64,000 bases of DNA from Plasmopara viticola. Lineage: Eukaryota; Oomycota; Peronosporomycetes; Peronosporales; Peronosporaceae. The notes under the pieces were generated by a model. That model made no database searches, was not told the DNA's origin, and saw only the letters and a list, made by a program, of their open reading frames with translations. The stretch covers positions 124,001 through 188,000 of the forward strand of contig MBPM02000001.1 in assembly GCA_001695595.3 (NCBI GenBank), in the 5' to 3' direction. Both the position numbers and the translations under genes were made by a program. This document shows positions 37,060 through 47,756 of this stretch, in pieces (position 1 is the first letter of the stretch; each line of letters begins with the position of its first letter).

Positions 37060-37153
37060 TTCGGCCTTATTGAACCATTTGATATCCGAATTGACCACTT
37101 GATTCATTCGGCCTTTTCAAACCATTTGATATCCAAATTGACCACTTGATTTT
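37060..37153. repeat. Two-copy tandem repeat, period 47 bp
   Basis: TTCGGCCTTATTGAACC at 37060 recurs as TTCGGCCTTTTCAAACC at 37107, each followed by ATTTGATATCC(G/A)AATTG and ACCACTTGATT. It lies just after the Gypsy remnant. Confidence 0.8.
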
Positions 37154-39951
37154 GTACTTATTTGCCCAGAATGTGTTAGTTACTCCGCACCTTGAAGATT
37201 GCGAGACTATTAAGAGCTAAATAACAGCATCCAATCTATACGAATGAACACATATTTACCCCGTCAATTTATTAACAATAATGAAGCAGTACAAGAAATA
37301 GAATAAGCTACCACATTGACGTTTGAGTTCACAGGCCAAATATAGCTAAGCTTGCCCTCAAAAGGCTTTGGGACGGTGCACTGTGACTGTAACACAGTCG
37401 CGGAGCAAGGTCGGTTGCTTGGTCGACGGGCGGGGCGAAGTCGACAAAGAAGAAAAGCACTTGTTGCCAAAAGCAAATCGGGAGGTGATGTTAAATGCAA
37501 AGCTCTAGCTACAGCCTAAGTGGTGATTTTCAGCCATCTGCTACTACCATTTTGAAGGCTAAAATTTTTCTATACTTTATCACTATGTTTGTATTTTTCA
37601 AAATTTTCAAACAATAAGGTCTCTTGAGAGTGACGATAAACATTTGAGCCTTACTATTTGGTCCAAAACTATGCAGCCACAAAGTTCTATGACTAGAGTT
37701 AGTGCTTATGTAACTCTGGAAAGATGTAATTACATGCCGTAGTAGCAAGGACCGATAACGCGTTGGTGACGACAATTACGTCGCATAACTTATTTGTAAG
37801 AGATGATGCTCATTTTGCATATTGTAAACAAAGGTCGACGAGTTCGAGTATCCGCTTTACATTCTACACAGGCTTTTAAGTGACTTTCGTGTCGGTTTCA
37901 CGAGTTGTCCCTCGAAGGCATCGGTCAACAAGACCTTCTTCACCTTTTGCAGACGCTCGTGATCCTTGAGTTACGACTTTGATAGTAGTGTGGAGCACTG
38001 AATGCAGCATTCATTCCTTCAGTAATTTCAACTCATTGAAATCCAGCATAGCTTTCTTCAGGATCGAAAATAAACCAATATATCTAAGCACGAGTTTCTT
38101 CAACCTAGCGAAAATTTGTGACGGACATTTTAATTCTTGCCGTTCAAAAGCACCATGCCACCAACTCCATAGTCTCGGATAAGTGTATTTTTGTCGTGGT
38201 AGTAATAAGGCAAAGTATCTTGTCAAAGTAGTAACTTCTGTACTGATTTTAGGCTTCATCATCAGGCACATTAGGAGCTTCTTTAATTCCGCTCCGATAG
38301 GAGGTTTTCTTTTCAAAGAGTGCACGCATCAATTACAGACTTAATCGCTCGAATGCAGAGATTCGTCTCGACTAGCGGCTTAGTATGCCTAGCCTTTTTG
38401 TGCTGACACATCTATAAAGTGCTGACAAAGCTTTGGATGAACTTTGATATTTCGGCCAAAAGTTCTTTTGACGCGCGGACAGACAGGTGTTAAGGAATAT
38501 TAGGTTGCCTGCCGATACATTATTGTGACTCTCAAAATTAAGGCAATTTTGAGACCTCTGTCGTTGAAGTGAGGAGTCTCATCTTCGCTTGTTGCAGAAT
38601 ACAAAGTACGAGTAGTTTGGCACATCCTGTCCTGTTTATGCTTTTAACTGAGCCACTGTCGCCACGATCTCGCGATTCGTGACTGGATTCAGTTGCTCTT
38701 GCAAGCTGACTTGGGCAGCTTTACTCTTGAATTTTAGATCGCGTGACAATGCACCAGCGACGGTGCAAGTGCCACCGGTATTCGAGTCAAATAAAGGCTA
38801 AAATTCAGCAAGCAAATTAAAGCAGCAGGATGCCCTTCTTATCTTTTTTTCGATCACCGATGAACCTTAGCTGCGCACCATACCCCGTTGCTCTTTATCT
38901 TCTTCACATAATTGAAACCAATGCTGGTACGTCCATCGCTAAGCTGCTTGTGAAGTTTTTATCTCACTGCCGGTGCGACGAGCGAGTCCACAAATAGAGC
39001 GCGACTTAATCAATAAGTAGCAAACCTACGATTATTGTGTCCGAAGTATTTGTCATTGCCCAATTGATGAATCATATTAGTTGTCGAGACGACTACAAAC
39101 TAAGCTTGAAACTAAGATGGTAGAACCAACAAGAGTAGGGAGCAAAATTATGCGTCAATACTTATCAAGCCACGAACATGATTAGGCTAAGCGCAGGCCA
39201 AAACGTCTCTCACTGCATGTAGTGTTGTCTGCGTCGTATGCCCATGAGCTACGATAAGGGGCGCTAATGACAAAGCAGCAAAGATCAAGCGCGTGTTGAC
39301 TCGAAGCACACATAAATATCGTTCTGAAAAGAAAAGTTGAACTTTTGTAATCGAGCTCATAAAGTAGATTGCTTTACATGTTTTTCTTAAAATTGTGACT
39401 CCCTCTGTGTACTGAACTAGCGACAGCAACGTTGACTCGCTCCTCAATCTGCAGTGTATACGCAAAGCCCGTGTCTAATCATCTTCGCACGCTTCACCCT
39501 CGCCCCCGAAGTTGCCAACATTCGTATTGAATGCTACCACCACCTCACCAAACTGCGGCCATCTTCGACGTAGGCATACATGAGACATGGCCTTCAAAAC
39601 TTAGTACTCACGATTGGGTTGATACAATAGCAACTGCTGCTAAACAGGCAGCGCACGTTGGTCGATGTCAAGTCACGGAGCGGAATGCGCCTGCAGGTTG
39701 CACTTGCGGGATGCACTTGCGGGCTAGTGATTGAGCCAAACAATTTAAATTTTGTACAAGAAGAAAAACTACCCAAGGTTTTTTTATTCGAAGATTTTGA
39801 TATGTCAGATTGATGATATCACGACCTACAAAAGCAAGAGAACCCATAAAACCAGTGCCGTGACCAAAACACAATCACAATCACTCTTTTTCTTATGCAG
39901 TCGTTTGCATATAGTATAAAGAGAGTAGGTCATTGTCTGAGGTTGTTGATC
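37154..39951. other. Gene-free tract
   Basis: No gene is supported. A minus frame at 38325–38011 (104 codons) is Lys/Leu-rich without a known domain. At about 39350–39190 the minus strand reads TRLIFAALSLAPLIVAHG, signal-peptide-like but without a nearby Met. A 13-bp word TTGCACTTGCGGG is nearly duplicated at 39697–39722. Confidence 0.4.
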
Positions 39952-40890
39952 CTACCGCCACGAAGCTCGAGCTGTTCTAATTCTGCCGGTTCCATTAGAA
40001 GCTGACGTCCGCCGTGCACCACGAACTGACGATACTTCACCATTTATGTAATCCAACGACGAATGCAAGCGGTGCGATGGCATGGGTTCGACCATTGCTC
40101 GACCAACGCCATCCAAGTCGAACTTTTTACTATCTAGCAAATCCTTTGACTCGACTCCCGTGCGAATGCGTGGTGGTGCCGTTCGGGGCCGTATGGATGC
40201 AGGTTTTTGGAGCTTCTTATTTGTTGGAGGTCGAATTGAGCCGGTCGAATTACGGCCATTCAGTTTGCTTCTTGTGAAGTTTACCGCCGAGGACTGTGGT
40301 GGAAGGTCGACGCTATTAAAAACGCGTCCACTGCAAGCACTATTTCGAGAACCTAGAGCTGAAACCATGTTTCCGGTCTTCTTCAGTGCGCCTTTCAAAG
40401 CAGCACTCGGCGTTTTAAGACCCTTAATATTACAAGTACTGGAGTTGCGTACGTTCGCTGGAAGTGAGGAACGCTTCGTTGTAAAAGGAGCACTAGGGAC
40501 AGAGCTTGACGAATGCCGCGGACGATTTTTGCTCAATATGAGAATATCGCGACTATATTGAAATTTCATAGTACTTGAGCCGTCCCCTGGCATTATATCA
40601 AGCTCCTCGCTAATTGTTGATGGGCATGTCGAAGCCTCATCTTCTATTACCTCGAACCTCTTGGGTGCTGATAAAGAATGTAGCCGTTTGCTAGTGCGCG
40701 ATATTGGTACTTCAGCAATTCCAGGAATTTCCAAATTCACCCCGAGCCCAAATTGGTCTAAATTACTACCCGATGGTAGTGCATCAAGCTTGCCAATAAT
40801 CGACAGATCGGCAAAAGCCAATCGTTTCGTATGCAGACCACCATCTTCTCCAGTAAATTCCTTTACACACACAATGACGAGAGCCATCAT
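39952..40890 (-). CDS. Basic protein with candidate eIF4E-binding motif
   Basis: From ATG 40890 the frame gives 312 aa; ATG 40887 is equally possible. Residues 112–118 read YSRDILI within KFQYSRDILILSKNRP, which fits the eIF4E-binding consensus Y-x4-L-phi and resembles eIF4G and 4E-T sites with flanking basic residues. The rest is Ser/Arg/Lys-rich and probably disordered, with SSSVPSAPF and PRTAPPRIRTG-like stretches. The frame is open upstream to 40953 without another ATG, and GTAAAG before GAATTTACTGG could be a splice acceptor, so a short 5' exon may exist. It is the last of three minus-strand genes; its start is about 270 nt from the pseudophosphatase stop. The protein family itself is not recognised. 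Confidence 0.7.
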   Translation of the reverse strand: MMALVIVCVKEFTGEDGGLHTKRLAFADLSIIGKLDALPSGSNLDQFGLGVNLEIPGIAEVPISRTSKRLHSLSAPKRFEVIEDEASTCPSTISEELDIMPGDGSSTMKFQYSRDILILSKNRPRHSSSSVPSAPFTTKRSSLPANVRNSSTCNIKGLKTPSAALKGALKKTGNMVSALGSRNSACSGRVFNSVDLPPQSSAVNFTRSKLNGRNSTGSIRPPTNKKLQKPASIRPRTAPPRIRTGVESKDLLDSKKFDLDGVGRAMVEPMPSHRLHSSLDYINGEVSSVRGARRTSASNGTGRIRTARASWR

Positions 40891-41156
40891 TAAGTTAATT
40901 CTATCCAGTAATATGTTAAATGAAATCCACCTTGTTAATAATTTGATGAGCAATACCCGACGAAGGATTTAACAAGTCAACCCACCCGTCTCCCTACATA
41001 AAGGTGAATCCGTTAGAGTATGTCGATCACAATTTAGCATCACTTACTGCAATCACTTTGTTGTAGGAATGATTGGGAGGACGCTCGAGCAACCAAGGGC
41101 TAAATTCTCGCTAGTGAGGGAACACTTAGTATTAAAGTAGAAATACTCAAATTACA

Positions 41157-41818
41157 TCAACGCACCGCGTGCGTCTGATCAATCCAACTCAATCGAAGCT
41201 CGCGATGATGCTTGCTCGCATCACATCGTTGCTTATCCAGCGCAGCTTTGTCATCAAGTTGAGTAGCAGAATTCAAGAATGTGTGAATTAGCACAATCTC
41301 GTCTGTCTCTAAATCAACAGAAAGTGCACTCCACTCGTAAAGTTGGCGTTCCGTTGCAAGAGCCGGACGATCTTTGATAAGCTGCGCTTCCAAGGCACAA
41401 AGTTGGTCAATGTACGATTCGTGTAGTTTCATGTCCAAGCGCTTGGACATCACAAACTCGTGCGCTTTATCCACCCCCAGCAATATTTCACCATCAAGTA
41501 TCCAATCATGATGCTTGGACTGCGATTAAGGCCGTTTAACGAGTGTACCAGCACACTTTCGGTGCGCTCTAGAGCTCGATCGATCAGATAAATTAAGTGC
41601 ACAAATTCGCGATTTTTAAGATCAAAGAAAGGTCGACGCAGTGTCTCCTCTAAATCACACGCCGTGTACGACAAACCTAAACTTTGCTGGAAAATGTTTG
41701 GCATTTGGCGAGGCACACAATTAACAATGTGCGTGATCCCGTTAAGCTGTAGAAAGTCGGCATCTTGGGCTGCGTCTATGTCCCCCATGAAAAGCCCATC
41801 CTTGATTTTGGAGGACAT
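41157..41818 (-). CDS. Dual-specificity-phosphatase-fold pseudophosphatase (frameshifted)
   Basis: From ATG 41818 the protein begins SKIKDGLFMGDIDAAQDADF and continues with GITHIVNCVPRQ, as in atypical DUSPs and STYX-like proteins. The P-loop reads VLVHSLNGLNRSPSIMIGYL: the HC-x2-G-x2-RS signature has Ser in place of the catalytic Cys, so no phosphocysteine chemistry is expected. The frame breaks at a run of five G (five C on the plus strand, 41474–41478). One extra base there would join KYCWG to VDKAHEFVMSKRLDMKL and give about 220 aa ending at 41157. The downstream frame is intact for 108 codons, so a homopolymer sequencing error is as likely as a true pseudogene. The gene lies 112 nt downstream of PNKP on the same strand. 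Confidence 0.78.
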
Positions 41819-41930
41819 ATTGTTCTTCCCTCTATGTCTTTTCTTGCACAATCAATGAAATGGTAGTGATATCAGGATATTTAAAGCATCTCAAAGCAGA
41901 TATATTAATAGCAATGTCCTGACCCAAGGC

Positions 41931-43799
41931 TTAAAGATAGGACCGCAAAAGAGTTTGATCCGCTTCGGGCAAATTACCATCGACACGAAATTGGACTTTG
42001 ATAATCTCTTTAAACCCTTCCTTCATCTGCCGTACTCAGCACACAAACACGTCATTCATACGGCTTGATGCATGCATGTAATTTACATTTTCGTACCGTT
42101 GGCGTCACAAAGTTCTTGTAAAATCCGTGAATGGCAATAGGTGGAATACTTTTCTGCTTCGTCAGTGCTCGGAAGGTGTTAAGATGCATTGAAAGCGGTT
42201 TGTCGACGTCCATTACGAAACACCGAGCGGGAATGTTCTGATCAGGACAAGAGAAGATCATTCGTTCCTCTCCGAGATAACTATGACTTACAAAAGAAAA
42301 TAGTGAAAACACTCTTTACCTTCTCCTGTGCGATGGCAATCCATTCTTTTCTTGCTCGTGGGTCACGATTCGTGTTGTCAATGACCACGCTTTTCTTTTG
42401 CTCGATTGCTTCAAGACATGTTTTCTTGCAATTTGCAACTGTACGCAACTCATCTTGACTTACAGCGACGTAAGAGTCGAGGTACTTTTTGGCAAAGAAC
42501 GACTTCCCTGACGCTGGTGAACCCACGAGAATGATCATTTCCTGATTAGTATTTGAAGCTTGTGCTGAATGCGGGCTTAACGCCGGTTCTGTTTTGGCAA
42601 AAAGATACGTGATTGCTTTGTCATCACTGTCCGGATCTGCAGCAATTGCTTACCACCTGAATTGTTGACGGCAATTGACTTCGGGTTAAAACCAAGCTCC
42701 CACGTGTCAGAATGCGTATGAAGATGCTGCTTTGAGTCCAAAAACAGATATTCGGGCGTGTAAAAGCGAATCCCGGCATTTAGTGCAAACTTGTAGTCCG
42801 TCGCCGCAAAGTCTTTCGCGCGCGCACTAACCTTCGGACGTCCTGCTGCGTCTCCGCAGTAAAAACTCGCATCCTTGTCAAAAAAAGGTTCGCTTTTGGC
42901 ACCTACTAGCTTGGTCATTTCTGTCCAAGCGCCTAAACGTGGTTTTCGCATGATATCATTCTCTGCGCTCAAAAACACCAACATCGGCAGTTTGAGTTGC
43001 TTAACAATTGTCTCCACTTTCCGCTACAAAGCAAACACACAAACTGATCGTTACCTCTTACAGCTACCGACAGTGTCTACCCACGTACCTGCACTTGAGA
43101 GGCCGTGACATGTCCTTTTGCAATACCGTTCTGATTCGAAAAAATTGCCAACGTATACCCTTCTCGTGCTAGTTCCGTCAATTTGGCCTTCACAAGTGTC
43201 GCATGAAACCATTTCCAATCATCGATATCCTTGGCAAACTTCTTGCCACTCTTGGTGACGATCAGCGTCCCGTCAAGATCAAAAGCCGCAATCTTGTACG
43301 ACTTTGCTATCACATCTTGCTCTTGCTTCGCACGTGCATCGAGCACGTGCAACGAGTTTTGAACCGTTCTCCACGGCATGAAATTGGGTTCTAGAAAAGT
43401 AACGTCACTTATTGTAGTTGTTTTTTGAGCAGTGAAAAATGCGACGCTCGAAGTTGCGATTTTTGATCTCTTGGACGGCGGTGACTCATTAATTAACGGC
43501 TTCCAAAGGCGATAGGGCGCCAAGCCAAGCCGCCGGTTCTTTTGCAGACTGTCAGTAACCCATTTTGTGCACACAATCTCAGCCTTGGGATAGCGCTTGG
43601 TCAAGTGTTTAATCATCTCGTCCTGGGCTGGTACGGACACCAGGACCACAGTGGCAAGGTCACTCGACTCTTCGAAATCGTCCACTACAGCACCTCCGTG
43701 TGCCTTCACAAGCGCGTGTATCTTGAGATCAACCTCGTTGTGGCCTGGATAAGCGATGACGTCATGCGCGAACAGCTTCCGTTGGAGAAACGCGTCCAT
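41931..43799 (-). CDS. PNKP: Polynucleotide kinase 3'-phosphatase, BRCT type
   Basis: PNKP cleans DNA ends for strand-break repair by removing 3'-phosphates and phosphorylating 5'-hydroxyls. Five exons, 43799–43089, 43023–42654, 42564–42320, 42237–42097 and 42026–41931, give 520 aa, close to human (521). Residues 1–90 look like a BRCT domain (CTKWVTDSLQKNRRL), where animal enzymes carry FHA. The phosphatase has FDLDGTLI with DLDGT at 174–178, and IFSNQNGIAKG. The kinase has P-loop GSPASGKS at 375–382 and VVIDNTNRDP. The C-terminus, FVTPTMKEGFKEIIKVQFRV, matches the family end. Exon 3 could start slightly further in, as a second AG is in the same phase. The gene diverges from the AGC kinase; 785 nt separate the starts. 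Confidence 0.92.
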
Positions 43800-44584
43800 T
43801 CTGCCGTACCTTATTCAAAAATGCGCATGCATTTCGATGACTGGACACAAACTTGAAGTTTGTATCAAAAAATCTATAACAAATTATGAAAAAGGCAAGA
43901 ATGATTCAACACTTCGTAATTGACACCCCCCAAGATGACATAAATCAAATATCGTCTTCCTCTATGATCTAATTGAATTGGGCTGGCGCTCTGTCACTAG
44001 TACAGCCATTAATATAGGAGGATTGAGCCTTGAGGTCCACTGATATGCCTCGTGTAGCAAACTCATCTGATATTATGCTCGAGGACTTTGCGTCATAATA
44101 TAGAAATTTATGTGGTTCCCAAGATTTTGCTGCTGCTAATGGCCAAGCACCTTAATGTCGTTGGCGACTAATTTGCATCATATTCCAAAAATTATAAACC
44201 ATCCTTATGGCCCGTATCGGGGATACGATACAACTGAGTATATATAAAACTGAAGCAAGCCTTGTACCAGTAGTTGTAATTTAAGCTTTCCTCAAAGCAT
44301 AATAATACCATCTGGTTGTTATTTTTAGAGCGACATTGACTACTGCCATTTTCTCTCTGAACTTTAGAATTTACGCTCAAATTAACACACCGGGCACTCT
44401 CCGTTAGGGACGTTACTAATAAAAATAATATTAAGTATTAAGAACTTACGTAATCATCTAAACAATAAGCCAAAGTATTAGATGCTTTGGGTGTCGCTCT
44501 CTGACTCAGGATTACCCACTCCTTTTTGGCACTGTCGTTTGCTGCGACTCCACGAACGCTCTCTTCTCGCCACGTTTAAACAGC
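43800..44584. promoter_or_regulatory. Divergent promoter region of PNKP and the AGC kinase
   Basis: This 785-nt gap separates two divergently read genes and holds no ORF of interest, so it should carry both promoters. On the PNKP side the minus strand has GCATTTTTG about 20 nt before the ATG, like the oomycete flanking promoter element CAWTTT. No convincing initiator was found on the kinase side. Confidence 0.4.
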
Positions 44585-47533
44585 ATGGGTGCCGAGCTAA
44601 GTCGCCCCACGACAGGCTCGGACATTGCAGACCTTAAAGAGGATACACGTCGACGCGTAGGCAGTAGCAGCGCGTTGGACGGGTGTCTTCAGGCTCAAAA
44701 GCCTCACAACTTGACCATGTCCGCCAGCACCACAGCTTTGTCTTCTCTAGTGCAACCGCACAGCCGCAGCAGTAGTGGCAATTCCAAGTCGACTTTTTTC
44801 TCGAGTATGAGAAGGTCTCGCAACGACAGCAAGAGCACGCCACCAGACTCGATGAGCGTCATTAATGGAGGAGATCAGGTCGTCGAGAGTCTGGACTTGC
44901 CTATTGTAGAGTGGGAGGGATACGTTACAAAGAGAGGTCATTTGGTGCGGAATTGGAAAATGCGCTTCTTTACGCTGGAAGGAAACCTTGTGTCGTGTAT
45001 GCAAATTTAATGAAGTAGCACTAGAAAAGACTACATATTGACAGTGTCATGTTGCATGTGAGTGTAGATTACGAGAATAAGGTCGAGGCACGCAATCGAA
45101 GCCACTTAAAGGGTCGAGTGAATGTGGCGTCAGTCAAAGTGGACAAAGTGGCCAAAAACGGCCACGGCTTTGATTTTTCCTTTGAAACGACCGAGGGAAA
45201 AGTCTTTCATTGCAGCGTACCAACCCATTTCGACCAGCTTGCGTGGGTCTACTTTTTAAAAGTAAGTCGAGTCAAACAAGTGAAGTGTAAACTCTCAACG
45301 TCATGACGTTTTCATTAATGCATTGTTGCTCATTCGATAGGCTGGTATTGACATGGCAAGCATGCGTCAGAATAATAAGCCAGTGTATGGCATGTACTGC
45401 AATGGTGCGCTTCCAGACATGCACACAGAAAAGGCGTACGAGACGCATCGTACCATGTTAAGTGACGATCCTGCCGTTGTGACACAATTGCTGTCGTATT
45501 TCAACAAGGATCTCGTCTTTTCATCTTCCTATCCAAAGAGCACACCGTTTAGTGGCGATTATTTTGGTCGTGAAGGCTTGCTGCACTTTCTTGGAGCGTT
45601 TCAAAGCAACGTCGATTTGATCGAAATGAAGGTTGAAGAATGTGAATTGGATGCAAATGGGAAAAGCTTGACGGTAAAAGGTTCTGAGACACTTAAGAGC
45701 AAACACTCTGGTGCAATTATTACGCAGTCGTGGTCGCATCGCGTGCGATTTGGACCATACGGCCGTATTCTACGCTTTCGAGTCGATGTGGATCTCAAGA
45801 GCGCAACAGGAAATTGGAAGACGTTTGGTGTCAAGAATCCGTACTCGGAATTATCGGACGCCTCAATTCGATCTAATCGGTCACTCAGTATTTCTTTAAA
45901 GGATTTCACAGTGTACAATGTCATTGGTAAAGGCGGATTCGGAACCGTCGTGAACGCAGTGAAGAAAAGCGATGGACAAATCTACGCTCTTAAAATCTTA
46001 GAAAAAAGCAAAATGACCAAATACGACGTTGAAAGTTCGTTTACAGAAATGCGTGTGGCTCAGAATATCCACCATCCATTCATTGCAGGACTTCGTATCG
46101 CTTTTCAGAGCCGTACTAAGCTGTTTTTAGGTATGAACTACTATGGAGGTGGCGATTTGTTTCATCACATGAGTAAAGGCTCTAGCTGCCGGATACCGTC
46201 TGATCGAGCGCATTTTTACACGGCGGAGCTGGTGCTGGGTATCCACCACCTGCATCAGCACAACATTTTGTACCGTGATATCAAGCCTGAAAATGTCATG
46301 ATTGACGCTGATGGGCACGTTGCGCTTGTGGATTTCGGACTTGCTAAGCTACACGTATCCGAGTACAAGGGCGCAAAAACGATGGCCGGCTCGCCGCAGT
46401 ACACAGCACCAGAGCTGCTTCTACCCAAGGCAAAGCGTTCGTATGGTAAAGCAGCAGATTGGTGGAGCCTTGGAATTTTGCTGTACGAGATGAGCGTAGG
46501 CAAGTCACCGTTTTATGACAACAACATTGAAAAGATGTACCACAAGATTCAAAATGAAGCTCTAGTCTTTCCAGCAAAGCCACCATTGACGGATGAACTT
46601 AAGTCAATTCTTCGAAGTTTTCTACAAAAAGATCCGACCAAGCGTCTCGGTACTAAAATCAGTGACATTCTTGAACATCCATTCTTTCATGGAATCGATT
46701 GGGATTTGCTGCTCAAGAAGCAAATTACTCCGCCATGGAAACCCAAGCTTTCGTCGCCTCTTGATGTAGAATATGTGGACACGGAATTTACCGATCTTGA
46801 TGTACACAGTGAAGTGCAGTCGCCAACAGACAAGTCTGCAGCTAAGTCGAAGGGATTTCTGTCGCTTGTATCAAGCCGAAGCAGCCGCGAAAAAGCAGCT
46901 CCTCCAGTTCAAGACCCGACTTTCAAGGATTTTACTTACTTTTGCGAAGACCCTGATGCACTTGTTGAAGTAACGCATCTTGTGTCGGAATTGAGGCCTT
47001 CACCACCAACTGGCCCTGTGCCCAGTATTCCACCTAACGATGAGGATTTAGACGAGTTGAATCGACCTTTAGATCTCGAAAACTCGATACCTTCAGAGTG
47101 CGAGGGAACTCCATTGTCATCCTTTGTTGAAAACGGTTTCTTAAATTCAACGTCCATTTCTCCGCATCAATTTCACGAGGGTTTGTTAAAGCTGGAAGCA
47201 TCGATGGTGGAGCAATTTGAACGCGTGGAAGTAACCATCTCCCGCGAGCGGCCGCCTCCAAAAAAGCGAAATGGTAGTTCTGAATTAAGCGATGAAGAAC
47301 AGCAACAGGACGTCGTTCGTGTGGAAAAACTTGTGATTCCGCCTGCTACGTTGCTCCCTGCTGAATCTGTTGCTACGGCACCCACAATTAACTCTAGTGC
47401 TGACTCCAGGGCTGCATTTGAAGCAAGCAATATTGCAAGCCCCGAAGCAAATTTCCGATACCCCCGCGAGGGTCAATCTGCTGAAAGCTTAGTCGCGACT
47501 AATAGTCAGCCGATAACGGAGGCGGAATTCTAG
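44585..47533 (+). CDS. PH – SnoaL-like – AGC protein kinase
   Basis: Three exons, 44585–44996, 45068–45261 and 45341–47533, encode 932 aa with matching phases. The N-terminus MGAELSRP fits an N-myristoylation pattern. A PH domain spans about residues 109–202 (VEWEGYVTKRGHLVRNWKMR, RFFTLEGNLVSYYE across intron 1). Residues about 244–354 resemble a SnoaL/NTF2-like fold (DLVFSSSYPKSTPFSGDYFG and REGLLHFLGAF). The kinase domain starts at 391: GKGGFGTVV, Lys420 in YALK, YRDIKPEN (513–520), DFG (533–535), activation loop TMAGSPQYTAPE with Thr549, and DWWSLGILLYEM. A hydrophobic motif FKDFTY at 710–715 completes an AGC C-tail. The last ~200 aa are low complexity. An Akt-like membrane-recruited kinase is plausible; its substrate is unknown. 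Confidence 0.9.
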
Positions 47534-47756
47534 TACAGTTAGGGCTCGATACACTTTTTAGTGGTGACATTTACCGTTTGAAAGGAGACTTGCGCACTCA
47601 GATGAGACGTATGCTACAAATCTGGCGTCTCATTAGTCTTTCATGTTGTGCATGTTAGAATTGACATTGAAGTACAAAACGAAACATTAATCAGAATGCA
47701 CGCAAAATTTTCGTGACACAACTTTGAAAAAGCGGCAAACAGAGTTTCACCACGTT

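Noticed and set aside
39187..39465. Signal-peptide-like stretch TRLIFAALSLAPLIVAHG on the minus strand
   Set aside because: No Met lies close enough to start it as a signal peptide, and the ORF ends soon after, so it is not supported as a gene.
40082..40561. 159-codon plus-strand ORF
   Set aside because: It is antisense to the eIF4E-motif protein and has no recognisable feature.
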